Below are positions 8,352-17,510 of a stretch of 64,000 bases of DNA, in pieces. Within the stretch, counting starts at the first letter, position 1. Each line of letters starts with the position of its first letter. The DNA comes from SVFI01 sp045643145 (GTDB taxonomy: Bacteria; Bacillota; Clostridia; Lachnospirales; Lachnospiraceae). The stretch covers positions 15,347 to 79,346 of the forward strand of contig JAZUKG010000163.1 of NCBI GenBank assembly GCA_045643145.1, written 5' to 3'. The notes under the pieces are model-generated. The model was not told the DNA's origin, searched no databases, and was given only the letters and a program-made list of their open reading frames with translations. The translations under genes were made by a program, and so were the position numbers.

Positions 8352-10253
8352 CTACTTTGTCTGATTATGATATGCCTGCTTTTCTATATACATATTTTCA
8401 TCTGCGATTCTGACATATTTTTCGAGTGCAGACGGATTGTTTTCTTCAATATGCACCATACCGATACTGACGCCAACTTCAAATTCCATTTCCATTTCGC
8501 GGGCAGCCCGGCTGATTTCCGACTGGATTTGTTTCTTTACTTCCTCGTCGGTTTTATCTCCTTCTCTGGCACATACCCACATGAATTCATCTCCGCCAAA
8601 ACGAACCGGAATACCATTCTTTCCGACTACCTTTTGAAGTCCTCTGGCAACTGCGATACAGGCATTATCCCCCTGCAGGTGTCCGTACTTGTCATTGATT
8701 CTCTTCATATCATTGATATCAATCAGACCCAGTACCACATCCTTGTCCTGCATTCTGGATAATTTTACAAAGTCATAAGCCATGTCATTGTAGCCCTGTC
8801 TGTTGTAAACACCGGTCAGGCCGTCTGTAATGGAAAAACGTCTCAGCTGATGATTGAGTTTTTCCAGACGCACATTCTGTCTGATCTGCTCTAACCCCTG
8901 CGTAAAGAACTGAACCCAGGTATATATCTCATAATTTTGAATGATATCATTATTTCCGCTGCAGGCCACATAACCTATGGTTTTATCATTTCTGTGAATT
9001 GGTACAAAGATAAAAACTTCCGAATCCGAAGACTCTCCGTCATAATCCGGAACCAGTTCATAACGCTGAATCGGATTTTTATGAACAGATTTTCTGTTCT
9101 CCAGAGCGCAGGCTACATCAAAGCCTGTATCAAACTCTGTCTTTTTATATTCCTCTTCTTTTTCAAATTCCAAATAGGTCGGATCGAGACATACATAAAA
9201 TTTATCATATTGATAAAAACGATTGTCTTCCCACCTTGCGCCAAAAATTTCTCCCATTTTTTTCTTGTCATTGATGATTTTGGCACACTCAGCCATTCCT
9301 CTGTAATGTCCGTCGATTTCTATCTGTCCGATTCTGTTGTGATATAAATCCTTGACCAGATTCGCACGCTTTTTGAAATCTATTTGTGATAAATTGCATC
9401 CACAACTTTCTCCCATTTGCAATTTGGAGTCAAGCATCAGTTCTGCTTTGGTTTCCTTTTGATTTAATTTATCTATGATATTTTGAATTGCAGCTTCTCC
9501 GATGCGTTCATGCTCCTTGGACACTGTGGTAATAGCCGGAATATATGCTCTGGAATTTTGTGTATAATCGTATCCGGTCACAATCATCTCATCAGGGATA
9601 GTGACATCATAAAGCTCGGCCCAATAGCATACTCCAAGAGCCATATCATCATTGACGCAGATAACCGCATCCGGCAAAATATGCCCATGCTCCTGATACC
9701 AGGCAGCAAATGCGTCTCTGGCTCCGATCGGATACCACTGTCCATAAATCAGGTTGTCATCCGGAATCTCAATCCCATGCTCTTTTGCCACATCCATGGC
9801 AGCCTGAACACGGATACGCGAATCCTCGTGTCCCGGATCTCCTCCGACCAGCACCATGTTTTGGACGCCGTGACAGCTAATCAGATGTTCTACCAAATCA
9901 TGCATACCGGAATAATTATCCGATCCGATAAAATCGATTCCTTCCATCCGGCTTCCGATGCAAACTGTCGGAATTTTTGATTCAAATACCGCTGTCTTCA
10001 GATAAGCTACCTCATCCACCAGATTAAAGGTATTTCCAAACAAAATACATCCATCAAATTCTGATAAATCCGGGAGTTTAAAAATACTAAACTCTCCCTT
10101 GTTTACTCTTTCATCATCCGAACAAGCCGAATAATTCATAAACAAAAAAACATCCATGTTGTTTTCTTTTGCTTTATCTGTGATACTGCTCAGAGTCTGA
10201 TGTATAAACTCATGTGACCACCCATTTGCAAAAACTGCAATCTTTTTCTTCAT
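8352..10253 (-). CDS. LacI-type sugar-sensor diguanylate cyclase (GGDEF)
   Basis: A 633-residue fusion. Residues 3-285 resemble the ligand-binding part of LacI/GalR regulators (periplasmic-binding fold; NDDMALGV, ITTVSKEHERIGEAA), but there is no helix-turn-helix before it. A GAF-like or linker region spans about 320-450. A GGDEF domain covers about 460-625, with an intact RFGGDEF at 551-557, so c-di-GMP synthesis is likely. The inhibitory RxxD site that would lie just before GGDEF is not seen. There is no signal peptide or membrane span, so the sensor is cytosolic. The gene follows GH43 and esterase genes, so a sugar ligand is inferred. The start MKKKIAV was preferred; a longer frame runs through the upstream hairpin element. 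Confidence 0.85.
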   Translation of the reverse strand: MKKKIAVFANGWSHEFIHQTLSSITDKAKENNMDVFLFMNYSACSDDERVNKGEFSIFKLPDLSEFDGCILFGNTFNLVDEVAYLKTAVFESKIPTVCIGSRMEGIDFIGSDNYSGMHDLVEHLISCHGVQNMVLVGGDPGHEDSRIRVQAAMDVAKEHGIEIPDDNLIYGQWYPIGARDAFAAWYQEHGHILPDAVICVNDDMALGVCYWAELYDVTIPDEMIVTGYDYTQNSRAYIPAITTVSKEHERIGEAAIQNIIDKLNQKETKAELMLDSKLQMGESCGCNLSQIDFKKRANLVKDLYHNRIGQIEIDGHYRGMAECAKIINDKKKMGEIFGARWEDNRFYQYDKFYVCLDPTYLEFEKEEEYKKTEFDTGFDVACALENRKSVHKNPIQRYELVPDYDGESSDSEVFIFVPIHRNDKTIGYVACSGNNDIIQNYEIYTWVQFFTQGLEQIRQNVRLEKLNHQLRRFSITDGLTGVYNRQGYNDMAYDFVKLSRMQDKDVVLGLIDINDMKRINDKYGHLQGDNACIAVARGLQKVVGKNGIPVRFGGDEFMWVCAREGDKTDEEVKKQIQSEISRAAREMEMEFEVGVSIGMVHIEENNPSALEKYVRIADENMYIEKQAYHNQTK

Positions 10254-10302
10254 AGTTTTTCTTTCTGCCTTTTGCGTCGATTGTTTACAAGCGAGGCTAT
10301 TC
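10254..10302 (-). promoter_or_regulatory. Leader hairpin element, copy a (GGDEF sensor gene)
   Basis: On the minus strand AGCCTCGCTTG, loop TAAA, CAATCGACG. The hairpin (10277-10294) ends 23 bases before the chosen start. One stem mismatch (C) lies in the 5' arm. It is the same element as at 32082-32099, 54241-54258 and 59801-59818. The function is unknown. Confidence 0.7.
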
Positions 10303-10339
10303 ATGATTAATAACTACTATTTAACACGATCCATTCAGG

Positions 10340-11140
10340 CTAAAAAATCTGCTGTGTAAAGTAATAAAGACCACTTCCCCAAACATCGAAATCATGTCCC
10401 CCCGGAATTTCATAATACAGATGCTTGGTCTGAGCCTTTTCAAGCTCAACATGATATTTATGTGGTTCGTCCCTGACCACTAAATCATTGTCTCCGTTCA
10501 TCACGCAGACATAGGCCGGATATTCACTCGGTAACTTAAAGTGATTATCCTTCATAAGGCCTTCTTCTCTCACGCCGTTATTTTCATACGGCAACAGTCC
10601 GAATGCCGGACTAAAGGCTCCGATATAGGAGAACAAATCCGGTCTCGTAAACGAAATATAAAGTGTTTCTCTGCCGCCCATGGAATAGCCTGCAATCGCA
10701 GTATTTTCTCTGCCCTTTTTCACTGAGAAATGGCTTTCCATATATGGCATAAGATTTTCGGTTAAATCAATTAAAAATCTGTCAAAGGCTTCAAAGTGTT
10801 CCTTGGTAAAAATGTCATCCGGATTGTTTGCATCATTTTCTCTGACTCTGACATTTGGGAAAACTGCAATCATTTCCTGAATCATTCCCTTGGCCATGAG
10901 ATTTCCCATGATTTCCACCGGATTAGCCATAAACCATTCTTCTTCATCTCCGCCGATTCCGTGAAGGAGATAAACAATCGGATATTCCTTGTCCTCCGAA
11001 TAGTTTGCCGGAAGCAACACATTTGCTTTTCTTTCTTTTTTTACACAGTTAGAAGGATAAGAGATATTAACCAGTTTCCCATAAGTAACTCCTTCTGCTT
11101 TCTGTGTAAATTCCTTTGGCATAATATATTCTGCATTCAT
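10340..11140 (-). CDS. CE1-like esterase (acetyl xylan / feruloyl esterase type)
   Basis: A 266-residue alpha/beta hydrolase of the esterase D / CE1 group. It shows the oxyanion segment LLHGIGGDEEEW (59-70), the nucleophile Ser153 in GYSMGG, and a catalytic His249 in GGHDFDVW. An acidic residue is available in NGDNDLV. No signal peptide, so it acts inside the cell, probably on imported xylo-oligosaccharides. It sits 21 bases after the GH43 gene and 86 before the GGDEF sensor. Acetyl versus feruloyl specificity cannot be told apart. Confidence 0.85.
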   Translation of the reverse strand: MNAEYIMPKEFTQKAEGVTYGKLVNISYPSNCVKKERKANVLLPANYSEDKEYPIVYLLHGIGGDEEEWFMANPVEIMGNLMAKGMIQEMIAVFPNVRVRENDANNPDDIFTKEHFEAFDRFLIDLTENLMPYMESHFSVKKGRENTAIAGYSMGGRETLYISFTRPDLFSYIGAFSPAFGLLPYENNGVREEGLMKDNHFKLPSEYPAYVCVMNGDNDLVVRDEPHKYHVELEKAQTKHLYYEIPGGHDFDVWGSGLYYFTQQIF

Positions 11141-11161
11141 TATACTGTCATTCCTTTTCTG

Positions 11162-12613
11162 TTATTCCATCATCCATTTTCTGATTTCACAATCTGTTTC
11201 ATCAAAAATGAAATATACATCATGTACGCCGGTAGCTACCTTTTCAAGGCCCGCTTTTACAACGCCAAATTCATCCTGACTTTCCGGTTTGAAACATACA
11301 TCGGAAAGGACTTCACCATCCGGTGCATCCAGACAAATTCTGACATTTAATTCTTTGCTTCCGCGAATATCCATTGCGATGCTGCGGGCAACTTTTTCAG
11401 AGAAGTCTACTCCGTAAATTCCCATAAAGCTTCCCTGAGTAATATCGGTTACAATCATTTCACCACTGCCGTATTTCTTCGCATCCTCACCAAACTGAGT
11501 GGTATGAATATCGGCCATCACTGCAAAGCATGCTGCCGGATTTTCCTTAAACGGATTAAAGTTTTCCACCTGCTTTACGCCGCTCTTTGTCATCTGAATC
11601 TGTTCGAATTTTCCGTTTTTGTAGTTAACCGGTTCGAGACCTGTACAACGATAGCCCTTTAAGATACCCTGTTCTCTTTCCAAAATACGGGTATGATATG
11701 ACATATAAAGCTGACCCTTAAATTCAAACATACAATGATGGTTATTTCCGCTCAGACCCGTAAAGTGTTCCGGATTTTTCAAAACACAACCAACCTTGGT
11801 AAAAGGTCCCATTGGCTTGTCGGAAGACATCAAAATAATTTCTCCCTGATCAAAGCCTGTTACCGGTACCTGATCCTTTGGAATAGAAAAGTTTGAACAA
11901 TATGAATAGTAATAGGTTCCGTCAATTTTGTTGATTCCGGAATCTTCAAATAAGTATTCTACATTGTCGATTGCAATCGGATCTCCATCCAGGGAAATCA
12001 TATCTGCTCCCAGCTTTGCCACACGTGCTGTTCCCGGAAGTGCTGCCATATCATCAGAAGGAACTCCGCCTCCGAAATAAATATAAGCATTGCCGTCATC
12101 ATCCAAAAGAACTGCCGGATCAAAAAGCCATGTTACACTGTCGCAGGTAGGTGTTTTTTCTCTGGAAATGAGCGGTCCTCCAATCGGATCTGTAAATGGT
12201 CCTACCGGAGAATCTGCAGTCAATACTGCAATACCGTTTCCGCTGTTTGCAAAGTATAAAAAGAATTTCATTTTTCCGTCAATTTCCTTGCAAGCTGCTG
12301 CCGGAGCCCATGAATTGCCACCCCATGTAGCCTGACCATTCTTGCCTGCTGCATATACGCATCCATGGTCTGTCCAGTTTACAAGGTCTGCTGAAGAGAT
12401 GACATTCAGAGTATCAATATTTCCATAATGATTCTCCTGAATTTCTCCCTTTTCATCATAAATATAATCATCACCTGTCATATACAGATACACTCTTCCG
12501 TCATATACCAGTGCCCATGGATCTGCTCCGTAGCGCTGTGTATAAACAGGGTTGGTATCACCAATTCCCTTGAAGTTTTTTTTGAGTTTCATATTATCAA
12601 AAATACTGTTCAC
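11162..12613 (-). CDS. GH43 family glycosidase (arabinofuranosidase/xylosidase type)
   Basis: A 483-residue intracellular GH43 enzyme: a five-bladed propeller at about 20-330 and a C-terminal beta-sandwich resembling CBM6 at about 355-483. Candidate catalytic residues are Asp31 (GADPWALV), the Asp in FDPAVLLDDDG near 165, and the Glu in FEDSGINK near 223. The layout recalls arabinoxylan arabinofuranohydrolases. Substrate choice is inferred from the adjacent esterase. Start: GTG at 12613 with TTGGAG seven bases upstream. A TTG four codons earlier lacks a site, and no signal peptide is present. Confidence 0.87.
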   Translation of the reverse strand: MNSIFDNMKLKKNFKGIGDTNPVYTQRYGADPWALVYDGRVYLYMTGDDYIYDEKGEIQENHYGNIDTLNVISSADLVNWTDHGCVYAAGKNGQATWGGNSWAPAAACKEIDGKMKFFLYFANSGNGIAVLTADSPVGPFTDPIGGPLISREKTPTCDSVTWLFDPAVLLDDDGNAYIYFGGGVPSDDMAALPGTARVAKLGADMISLDGDPIAIDNVEYLFEDSGINKIDGTYYYSYCSNFSIPKDQVPVTGFDQGEIILMSSDKPMGPFTKVGCVLKNPEHFTGLSGNNHHCMFEFKGQLYMSYHTRILEREQGILKGYRCTGLEPVNYKNGKFEQIQMTKSGVKQVENFNPFKENPAACFAVMADIHTTQFGEDAKKYGSGEMIVTDITQGSFMGIYGVDFSEKVARSIAMDIRGSKELNVRICLDAPDGEVLSDVCFKPESQDEFGVVKAGLEKVATGVHDVYFIFDETDCEIRKWMME

Positions 12614-12717
12614 GTTAGTCTCCAATCCGATATTTACTCATATCGATTATTATAAGTTATTTTATTTTTCTGTTGTTTTCTATCTTGTTTTTCTGTTATT
12701 TCAGCCAGGGCTGTTTC

Positions 12718-13641
12718 TTATTTTAAAGCACTTTCAATATCTGCCTTCATGTCAAGAACAGCCTGTCTGGAAGCATCTGCGTAGTTAGCAGGTGCAAACT
12801 TCTCTTTATAAGCATCTGACTGATAAGCTGCAATAATTCCTCGTGAGGAATTGATGATAGCTCCGAGTCCGTCTTTATTAAAGAAGTGTACGAGGTCTTT
12901 TCCTTTTCCTCCCTGTGCACCGTAACCAGGTACCAGGATATAAGATTTTGGCATGATATCTCTTAAAATCTTGCCCATTTCAGGATAAGTAGCACCTACT
13001 ACGGCACCTACATAGCTGTAGGAATCTCCCATAGCTTCGCTTCCCCATTTATTTACCTGTTCTCCAACCCACTCATATAACGGACGACCATCAATGATTC
13101 GATCCTGGAACTCACCGCTACTTGGATTAGAAGTTTTTACGAGGATGAAAATACCCTTCTTTTCTTCCTTACATACATCGATAAACGGATTGATACCGTC
13201 TGATCCGAGATATGGATTTACGGTAGCAAAATCAACATCAAAGCCCTTGCAGATACTATTTCCTACCTGAACTTTTCCTAAATGTCCGGTTGCATAAGCT
13301 GCTGAAGTCGATCCGATATCACCACGCTTTACGTCGGCGATTACTACTAAATCTTTTTCCTTACAATACTTTACAGTCTTGTCATATGCCATTAATCCCG
13401 GAATACCAAACTGCTCATACATAGCGATCTGTGGTTTTACTGCAGGAATTAAATCATATACAGCATCTACGATTCCTTTGTTGTACTGCCAGATTGCTTC
13501 TGCCGCACCTTCTAAAGTTTCGCCGTATTCTTCAAAAGCCTTTTTTGTAATATGCTCCGGAATAAATTTCATCATTGGATCCAGTCCAACTACGATTGGT
13601 GCATTTGTTTTCTGAATTTTTGATACCAGTTTGTTAATCAT
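12718..13641 (-). CDS. pyrF: Orotidine 5'-phosphate decarboxylase
   Basis: Decarboxylates OMP to UMP, the last step of UMP synthesis. The 307 residues and the active-site motif ADVKRGDIGSTS (Asp-x-Lys-x-x-Asp set) place it in the longer type-2 PyrF group rather than the roughly 240-residue type 1. A strong GAGGAG ribosome site precedes the start. Downstream on the same strand come GH43, esterase and GGDEF genes, then pyrE. Confidence 0.97.
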   Translation of the reverse strand: MINKLVSKIQKTNAPIVVGLDPMMKFIPEHITKKAFEEYGETLEGAAEAIWQYNKGIVDAVYDLIPAVKPQIAMYEQFGIPGLMAYDKTVKYCKEKDLVVIADVKRGDIGSTSAAYATGHLGKVQVGNSICKGFDVDFATVNPYLGSDGINPFIDVCKEEKKGIFILVKTSNPSSGEFQDRIIDGRPLYEWVGEQVNKWGSEAMGDSYSYVGAVVGATYPEMGKILRDIMPKSYILVPGYGAQGGKGKDLVHFFNKDGLGAIINSSRGIIAAYQSDAYKEKFAPANYADASRQAVLDMKADIESALK

Positions 13642-13726
13642 GTTTTATTTCTCCTCTATATACTAATTTGTATTTCTATATGCAGACCTTCTGAAAGCGT
13701 CAGCACTTAATTCATCCTAAAGATTC

Positions 13727-16123
13727 TTATTTGTCCGCTCCGAGAATCATCACATCCTGTGCATACTTCTTGATATTCGAAGCATTCACATACTTTTTAT
13801 AATCCTCTCCGTCTACCACGACCAAGGTCGGTGCCTGCATAACACCATATCTCATAGCCAGCTCCATGTTCTCCTCTGCATCAATCGGTACATAAGCGAT
13901 ATTCTGAAGCGCTTCCTTGGCAATCTTGCAGTTTGGACAGGTTTTTGTAGTAAATAAGTACTTCACATTTTCAGGAGTACCTACTACAACCTTTACATCA
14001 GAATCAAATCCTGAAAGAGTCACCATGCTTGAGGTCGGTTTCTTGAGACTTGATTTTTCAATATCATATTCTTTACGGTTTTCATATTCCTGAAGTTTTC
14101 CGTCATTCCAGTTCTGTACCGGTCTGTAGTATCCGGTAATACGGCTGTAAACCTCAGTTTCTTTTCCGCAGTGCGGACATACCTTAACTTCTCCTGCCAG
14201 ATAGCCGTGCTCTTTACAAATAGAGTAGGTTGGAGAAAGTGTGTAATATGGTAATTTATAATTATCTGCAATGGTCTTAACCAGATTTGCAGCTGCCTTC
14301 CAGTCAGGAAGCTTTTCACCCAGGAATGCGTGGAAAACGGTTCCTGATGTGTAAAGTGTCTGTAAATCATCCTGGATATCCAGTGCATCAAAAATATCCA
14401 TAGTATAATCAACCGGCAAATGAGATGAGTTGGTATAGTATGGAGTTCCTGTCTGACTGCCTGCGATCTTGATACCAGGCCAGCGTTTTCTGTCATGCTT
14501 TGCCAGACGATAAGTCGTACTTTCTGCAGGAGTAGCCTCCAGGTTGTACAGATCTCCGTACTGTTCCTGATAATCTGACAGACGGTTTCTCATGTGATTC
14601 AGAACTTCTTTGGTAAATTCCTGAGTTCTCTTGTCTGTCATATCTGCGCGAAGCCAGTTTGCATTTAATCCAACCTCATTCATACCAATCAGACCGATGG
14701 TTGAAAAGTGGTTGTCAAAGTTGCCAAGATAACGCTTGGTATACGGATACAAGCCTTCATCCAAAAGTTTGGAAATAACGCCTCTCTTGATTTTCAAAGA
14801 TCTGGCAGCAATATCCATCATCTTGTTCAGTCTGCGATAGAAATCATCCTTGTTTGCTGAAAGGTATGCAATTCTAGGCATATTGATGGTAACAACGCCC
14901 ACACTACCTGTACTTTCACCTGATCCAAAGAATCCGCCTGTCTTTTTACGAAGTTCTCTTAAATCCAGTCTTAATCGGCAGCACATAGAACGCACATCGC
15001 TTGGCTGCATGTCTGAATTGATATAGTTTGAGAAATACGGTGTACCGTATTTTGCTGTCATTTCAAATAATAAACGGTTGTTTTCTGTATCTGACCAGTC
15101 AAAGTCTCTGGTAATAGAATAGGTAGGAATCGGATACTGGAAACCTCTGCCGTTGGCATCCCCTTCAATCATGGTTTCAATAAATGCCTTATTGATCATG
15201 TCCATTTCTGTTTTACATTCGCCATAGGTGAAATCCATTTCTTTTCCGCCTACGATAGCCGGAAGCATAGCCAAATCATTTGGTACAGTCCAGTCCAAAG
15301 TGATATTGGAAAATGGTGCCTGAGTTCCCCAGCGGCTAGGTGTATTTACGCCGTAAATAAACGCTTCGATGCATTTCTTTACTTCCGGATATGTTAATTT
15401 ATCTACCTTTACAAATGGTGCCAAATAGGTATCAAAGGAAGAAAATGCCTGTGCACCTGCCCATTCATTTTGCATAATTCCGAGGAAGTTTACCATCTGG
15501 TTGCAAAGAACAGAAAGATGCGCTGCAGGAGCGGAAGTAATCTTTCCTGTAATTCCTCCGAGTCCTTCTTTGATCAACTGCTTTAAGCTCCAGCCTGCAC
15601 AGTATCCTGTCAGCATAGCCAGATCATGGATATGGATATCTGCATCTCTGTGTGCCTGAGCGATTTCTTCATCATATATTTCTGAAAGCCAGTAATTTGC
15701 AGTAACGGCTCCTGAGTTACTTAAAATAAGTCCTCCGACAGAATAAGTCACTGTCGAATTTTCCTTTACACGCCAGTCTTCTACTTTTACATAGCTGTTA
15801 ACTACATCTTTATAATCTAAAATAGTAGACTTCATGGTACGAAGTTTTTCTCTCTGTTTTCTGTAAAGGATATATGCCTTTGCAACCTCGGTATAGCCGG
15901 TCTGTTCCAATACTCTTTCTACACTGTCCTGAACAGCTTCAATATCAATCTTTCCATCCTTTACCTTGTCCTGAAAATCAGCGGTAACTCTCAAGGAAAG
16001 AAGGTCTACGATATCATTGGTATACTGCATATCAGTTGCCACAAAGGCCTTCATAATCGCGTCGTTGATTCGGCTTAAATCAAACTGCGCTGTTTCCCCG
16101 TTACGTTTCATTACTTCTAACAT
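13727..16123 (-). CDS. nrdD: Anaerobic ribonucleoside-triphosphate reductase fused to a redoxin domain
   Basis: Class III ribonucleotide reductase making dNTPs without oxygen. An ATP-cone covers about 1-90. The glycyl-radical motif RITGYY is at 661-666 (radical Gly664), preceded by CPHCGK of the zinc site. After about residue 715 a glutaredoxin/thioredoxin-like domain follows, with YLFTTKTCPNC (Cys729/Cys732) and a cis-Pro in QAPTLVVVDG. Total length is 798 against about 710 for plain NrdD. Start: ATG with AGGTGA upstream; a GTG three codons earlier is possible. The activase nrdG is not adjacent. Paired NrdR boxes and a promoter lie upstream. Confidence 0.95.
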   Translation of the reverse strand: MLEVMKRNGETAQFDLSRINDAIMKAFVATDMQYTNDIVDLLSLRVTADFQDKVKDGKIDIEAVQDSVERVLEQTGYTEVAKAYILYRKQREKLRTMKSTILDYKDVVNSYVKVEDWRVKENSTVTYSVGGLILSNSGAVTANYWLSEIYDEEIAQAHRDADIHIHDLAMLTGYCAGWSLKQLIKEGLGGITGKITSAPAAHLSVLCNQMVNFLGIMQNEWAGAQAFSSFDTYLAPFVKVDKLTYPEVKKCIEAFIYGVNTPSRWGTQAPFSNITLDWTVPNDLAMLPAIVGGKEMDFTYGECKTEMDMINKAFIETMIEGDANGRGFQYPIPTYSITRDFDWSDTENNRLLFEMTAKYGTPYFSNYINSDMQPSDVRSMCCRLRLDLRELRKKTGGFFGSGESTGSVGVVTINMPRIAYLSANKDDFYRRLNKMMDIAARSLKIKRGVISKLLDEGLYPYTKRYLGNFDNHFSTIGLIGMNEVGLNANWLRADMTDKRTQEFTKEVLNHMRNRLSDYQEQYGDLYNLEATPAESTTYRLAKHDRKRWPGIKIAGSQTGTPYYTNSSHLPVDYTMDIFDALDIQDDLQTLYTSGTVFHAFLGEKLPDWKAAANLVKTIADNYKLPYYTLSPTYSICKEHGYLAGEVKVCPHCGKETEVYSRITGYYRPVQNWNDGKLQEYENRKEYDIEKSSLKKPTSSMVTLSGFDSDVKVVVGTPENVKYLFTTKTCPNCKIAKEALQNIAYVPIDAEENMELAMRYGVMQAPTLVVVDGEDYKKYVNASNIKKYAQDVMILGADK

Positions 16124-16182
16124 TTTTTTCACCTAACCCTTACTTTTTGAGGGCAATATACAAGCTCGCCCACGATAAAAAT

Positions 16183-16212
16183 ATTGTATCATTTGCCTCC
16201 CCTTCTCGTCAA
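16183..16212 (-). promoter_or_regulatory. Predicted nrdD promoter
   Basis: Minus strand TTGACG, 18 bases, TACAAT, about 60 bases before the nrdD start. It lies between the gene and the NrdR boxes. Confidence 0.65.
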
Positions 16213-16230
16213 TAAAAACCCAAAGAAAAA

Positions 16231-16277
16231 ACACTATATCTTGTGTTTACATAAGTTGTTAACATAAGATATAGTGC
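16231..16277 (-). promoter_or_regulatory. Paired NrdR boxes upstream of nrdD
   Basis: Two 16-base boxes, ACACTATATCTTGTGT (16231-16246) and, in reverse, GCACTATATCTTATGT (16262-16277). Both match the NrdR consensus closely. Their starts are 31 bases apart, three helical turns, the spacing known for NrdR pairs. NrdR is the ATP/dATP-sensing repressor of ribonucleotide reductase genes. Because the boxes are inverted copies flanked by T runs, the segment could also fold as a terminator for the TPR gene upstream. Confidence 0.85.
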
Positions 16278-16348
16278 TTTTTTATTCATACGCACAAACG
16301 TCATTTTTTGTGCATTTCTATTAATTTTACTCTGTTTTTTTGTGATAA

Positions 16349-17419
16349 TTAACGAGTCTGCAGGAACTGATATTCTCTCTTTGCCTGCTCATCATCCGGG
16401 TAATTTTGGAGGTAAACTGTGATCAGTTCACTCGCCTTGGCAAAGTCTGAAACATACTCATAAGCCACGATTTCATTGAATCTGAGCTGTTTTAATACAC
16501 TGCTGTTATCCGGTGTTTCCAGTCCGGCCTGGAACGCATTTAATGCTTCTGCATAGTCTCCGTTTTTTAGTTTACATAATCCCAACTGATTATAGATGAC
16601 TGCATTCGGTGTATGCTCTGCCAGGTAGTTGCTGTAAAGTCCTGCTGCATAGTTGGAATCTCCCAGCTGTTCATGCGTTCTGCCCAGCATCAAAAGAGTA
16701 TCTACATCAGATCCCTTTGGACTGCTTTTGGAAAGTCCGAGGAAATCTCTGGCATTTTCGTATTCGCCCATGTAGTAGTAAATAACACCCTTTTCATAGT
16801 CTGTCATATTGTCAATACGGTGCTCAATGGCTGCAGAAAGGTAAGCTCTTCCCTCTGCTTCTCTGTCATTGGATGCAAATACCTGATAAATATCAATGGT
16901 ACGTGAAATATTATTTTTTGAATTGGCCAGAGAAATATTTAAATCAGACACCGCTGCTTCATAATTTCCCTGCTGCATTTCGATGCTTCCCTTCATAAAG
17001 AATACATCCGACTGTTTTTCTTTAAATCCGGTGATTGCATCCAGTGTTTTAATCGCTCCGTCAAAATCTCCGCTTTTGTACTGCGAAACTGCCATGTAGT
17101 AATTAATATCCACTTCTGTATCTGTCACAAAGATTCCGGCATGACTCAATGCATTCTGAAAGGATTCGGTGGCTTTTTCATATTCTGTCATAGCCAGATA
17201 GGTCATCCCCTGTCCTCTGTATGCCAGTTCAAAATCCTCACCCTCTACAATAGCCTGTTCAAAAAGAGTAAGGGCATCCTGAAAAGCCAGCTCTGAAAGC
17301 TTGCCCATGCCTTCTACGATTTTATCATTCTTTTTGCCGCAGCCGACCAGTGCCGTCAAGGATACAATGCACAGGCCCAAAATCAGCTTGCTTTTCTTTA
17401 ACCATGTATGTTTTCTCAT
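16349..17419 (-). CDS. TPR-repeat lipoprotein
   Basis: A 356-residue protein with a lipoprotein signal: basic start, hydrophobic stretch and lipobox LVGC with Cys27 as the lipidated residue. The rest is a string of TPR-type helical pairs (for example AYRGQGMTYLAMTEYEKA, NQLGLCKLKNGDYAEALNAF). It is probably a scaffold anchored outside the cell membrane; the partner is unknown. It lies between an L,D-transpeptidase gene (91-base gap) and nrdD. A cell-envelope role is inferred from that neighbour. GGAAG ribosome site. Confidence 0.87.
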   Translation of the reverse strand: MRKHTWLKKSKLILGLCIVSLTALVGCGKKNDKIVEGMGKLSELAFQDALTLFEQAIVEGEDFELAYRGQGMTYLAMTEYEKATESFQNALSHAGIFVTDTEVDINYYMAVSQYKSGDFDGAIKTLDAITGFKEKQSDVFFMKGSIEMQQGNYEAAVSDLNISLANSKNNISRTIDIYQVFASNDREAEGRAYLSAAIEHRIDNMTDYEKGVIYYYMGEYENARDFLGLSKSSPKGSDVDTLLMLGRTHEQLGDSNYAAGLYSNYLAEHTPNAVIYNQLGLCKLKNGDYAEALNAFQAGLETPDNSSVLKQLRFNEIVAYEYVSDFAKASELITVYLQNYPDDEQAKREYQFLQTR

Positions 17420-17510
17420 GTAGTACTTCCATTTCTTTCATTCATTACTTATACACAATATATTGTACAACGAAACCTTTTTTCTGCCAAGATATATTCC
17501 TGCGAATCCA

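Noticed and set aside
12090..12335. Plus-strand open frame opposite the GH43 gene
   Set aside because: An antisense shadow; the GH43 motifs on the minus strand explain this stretch.
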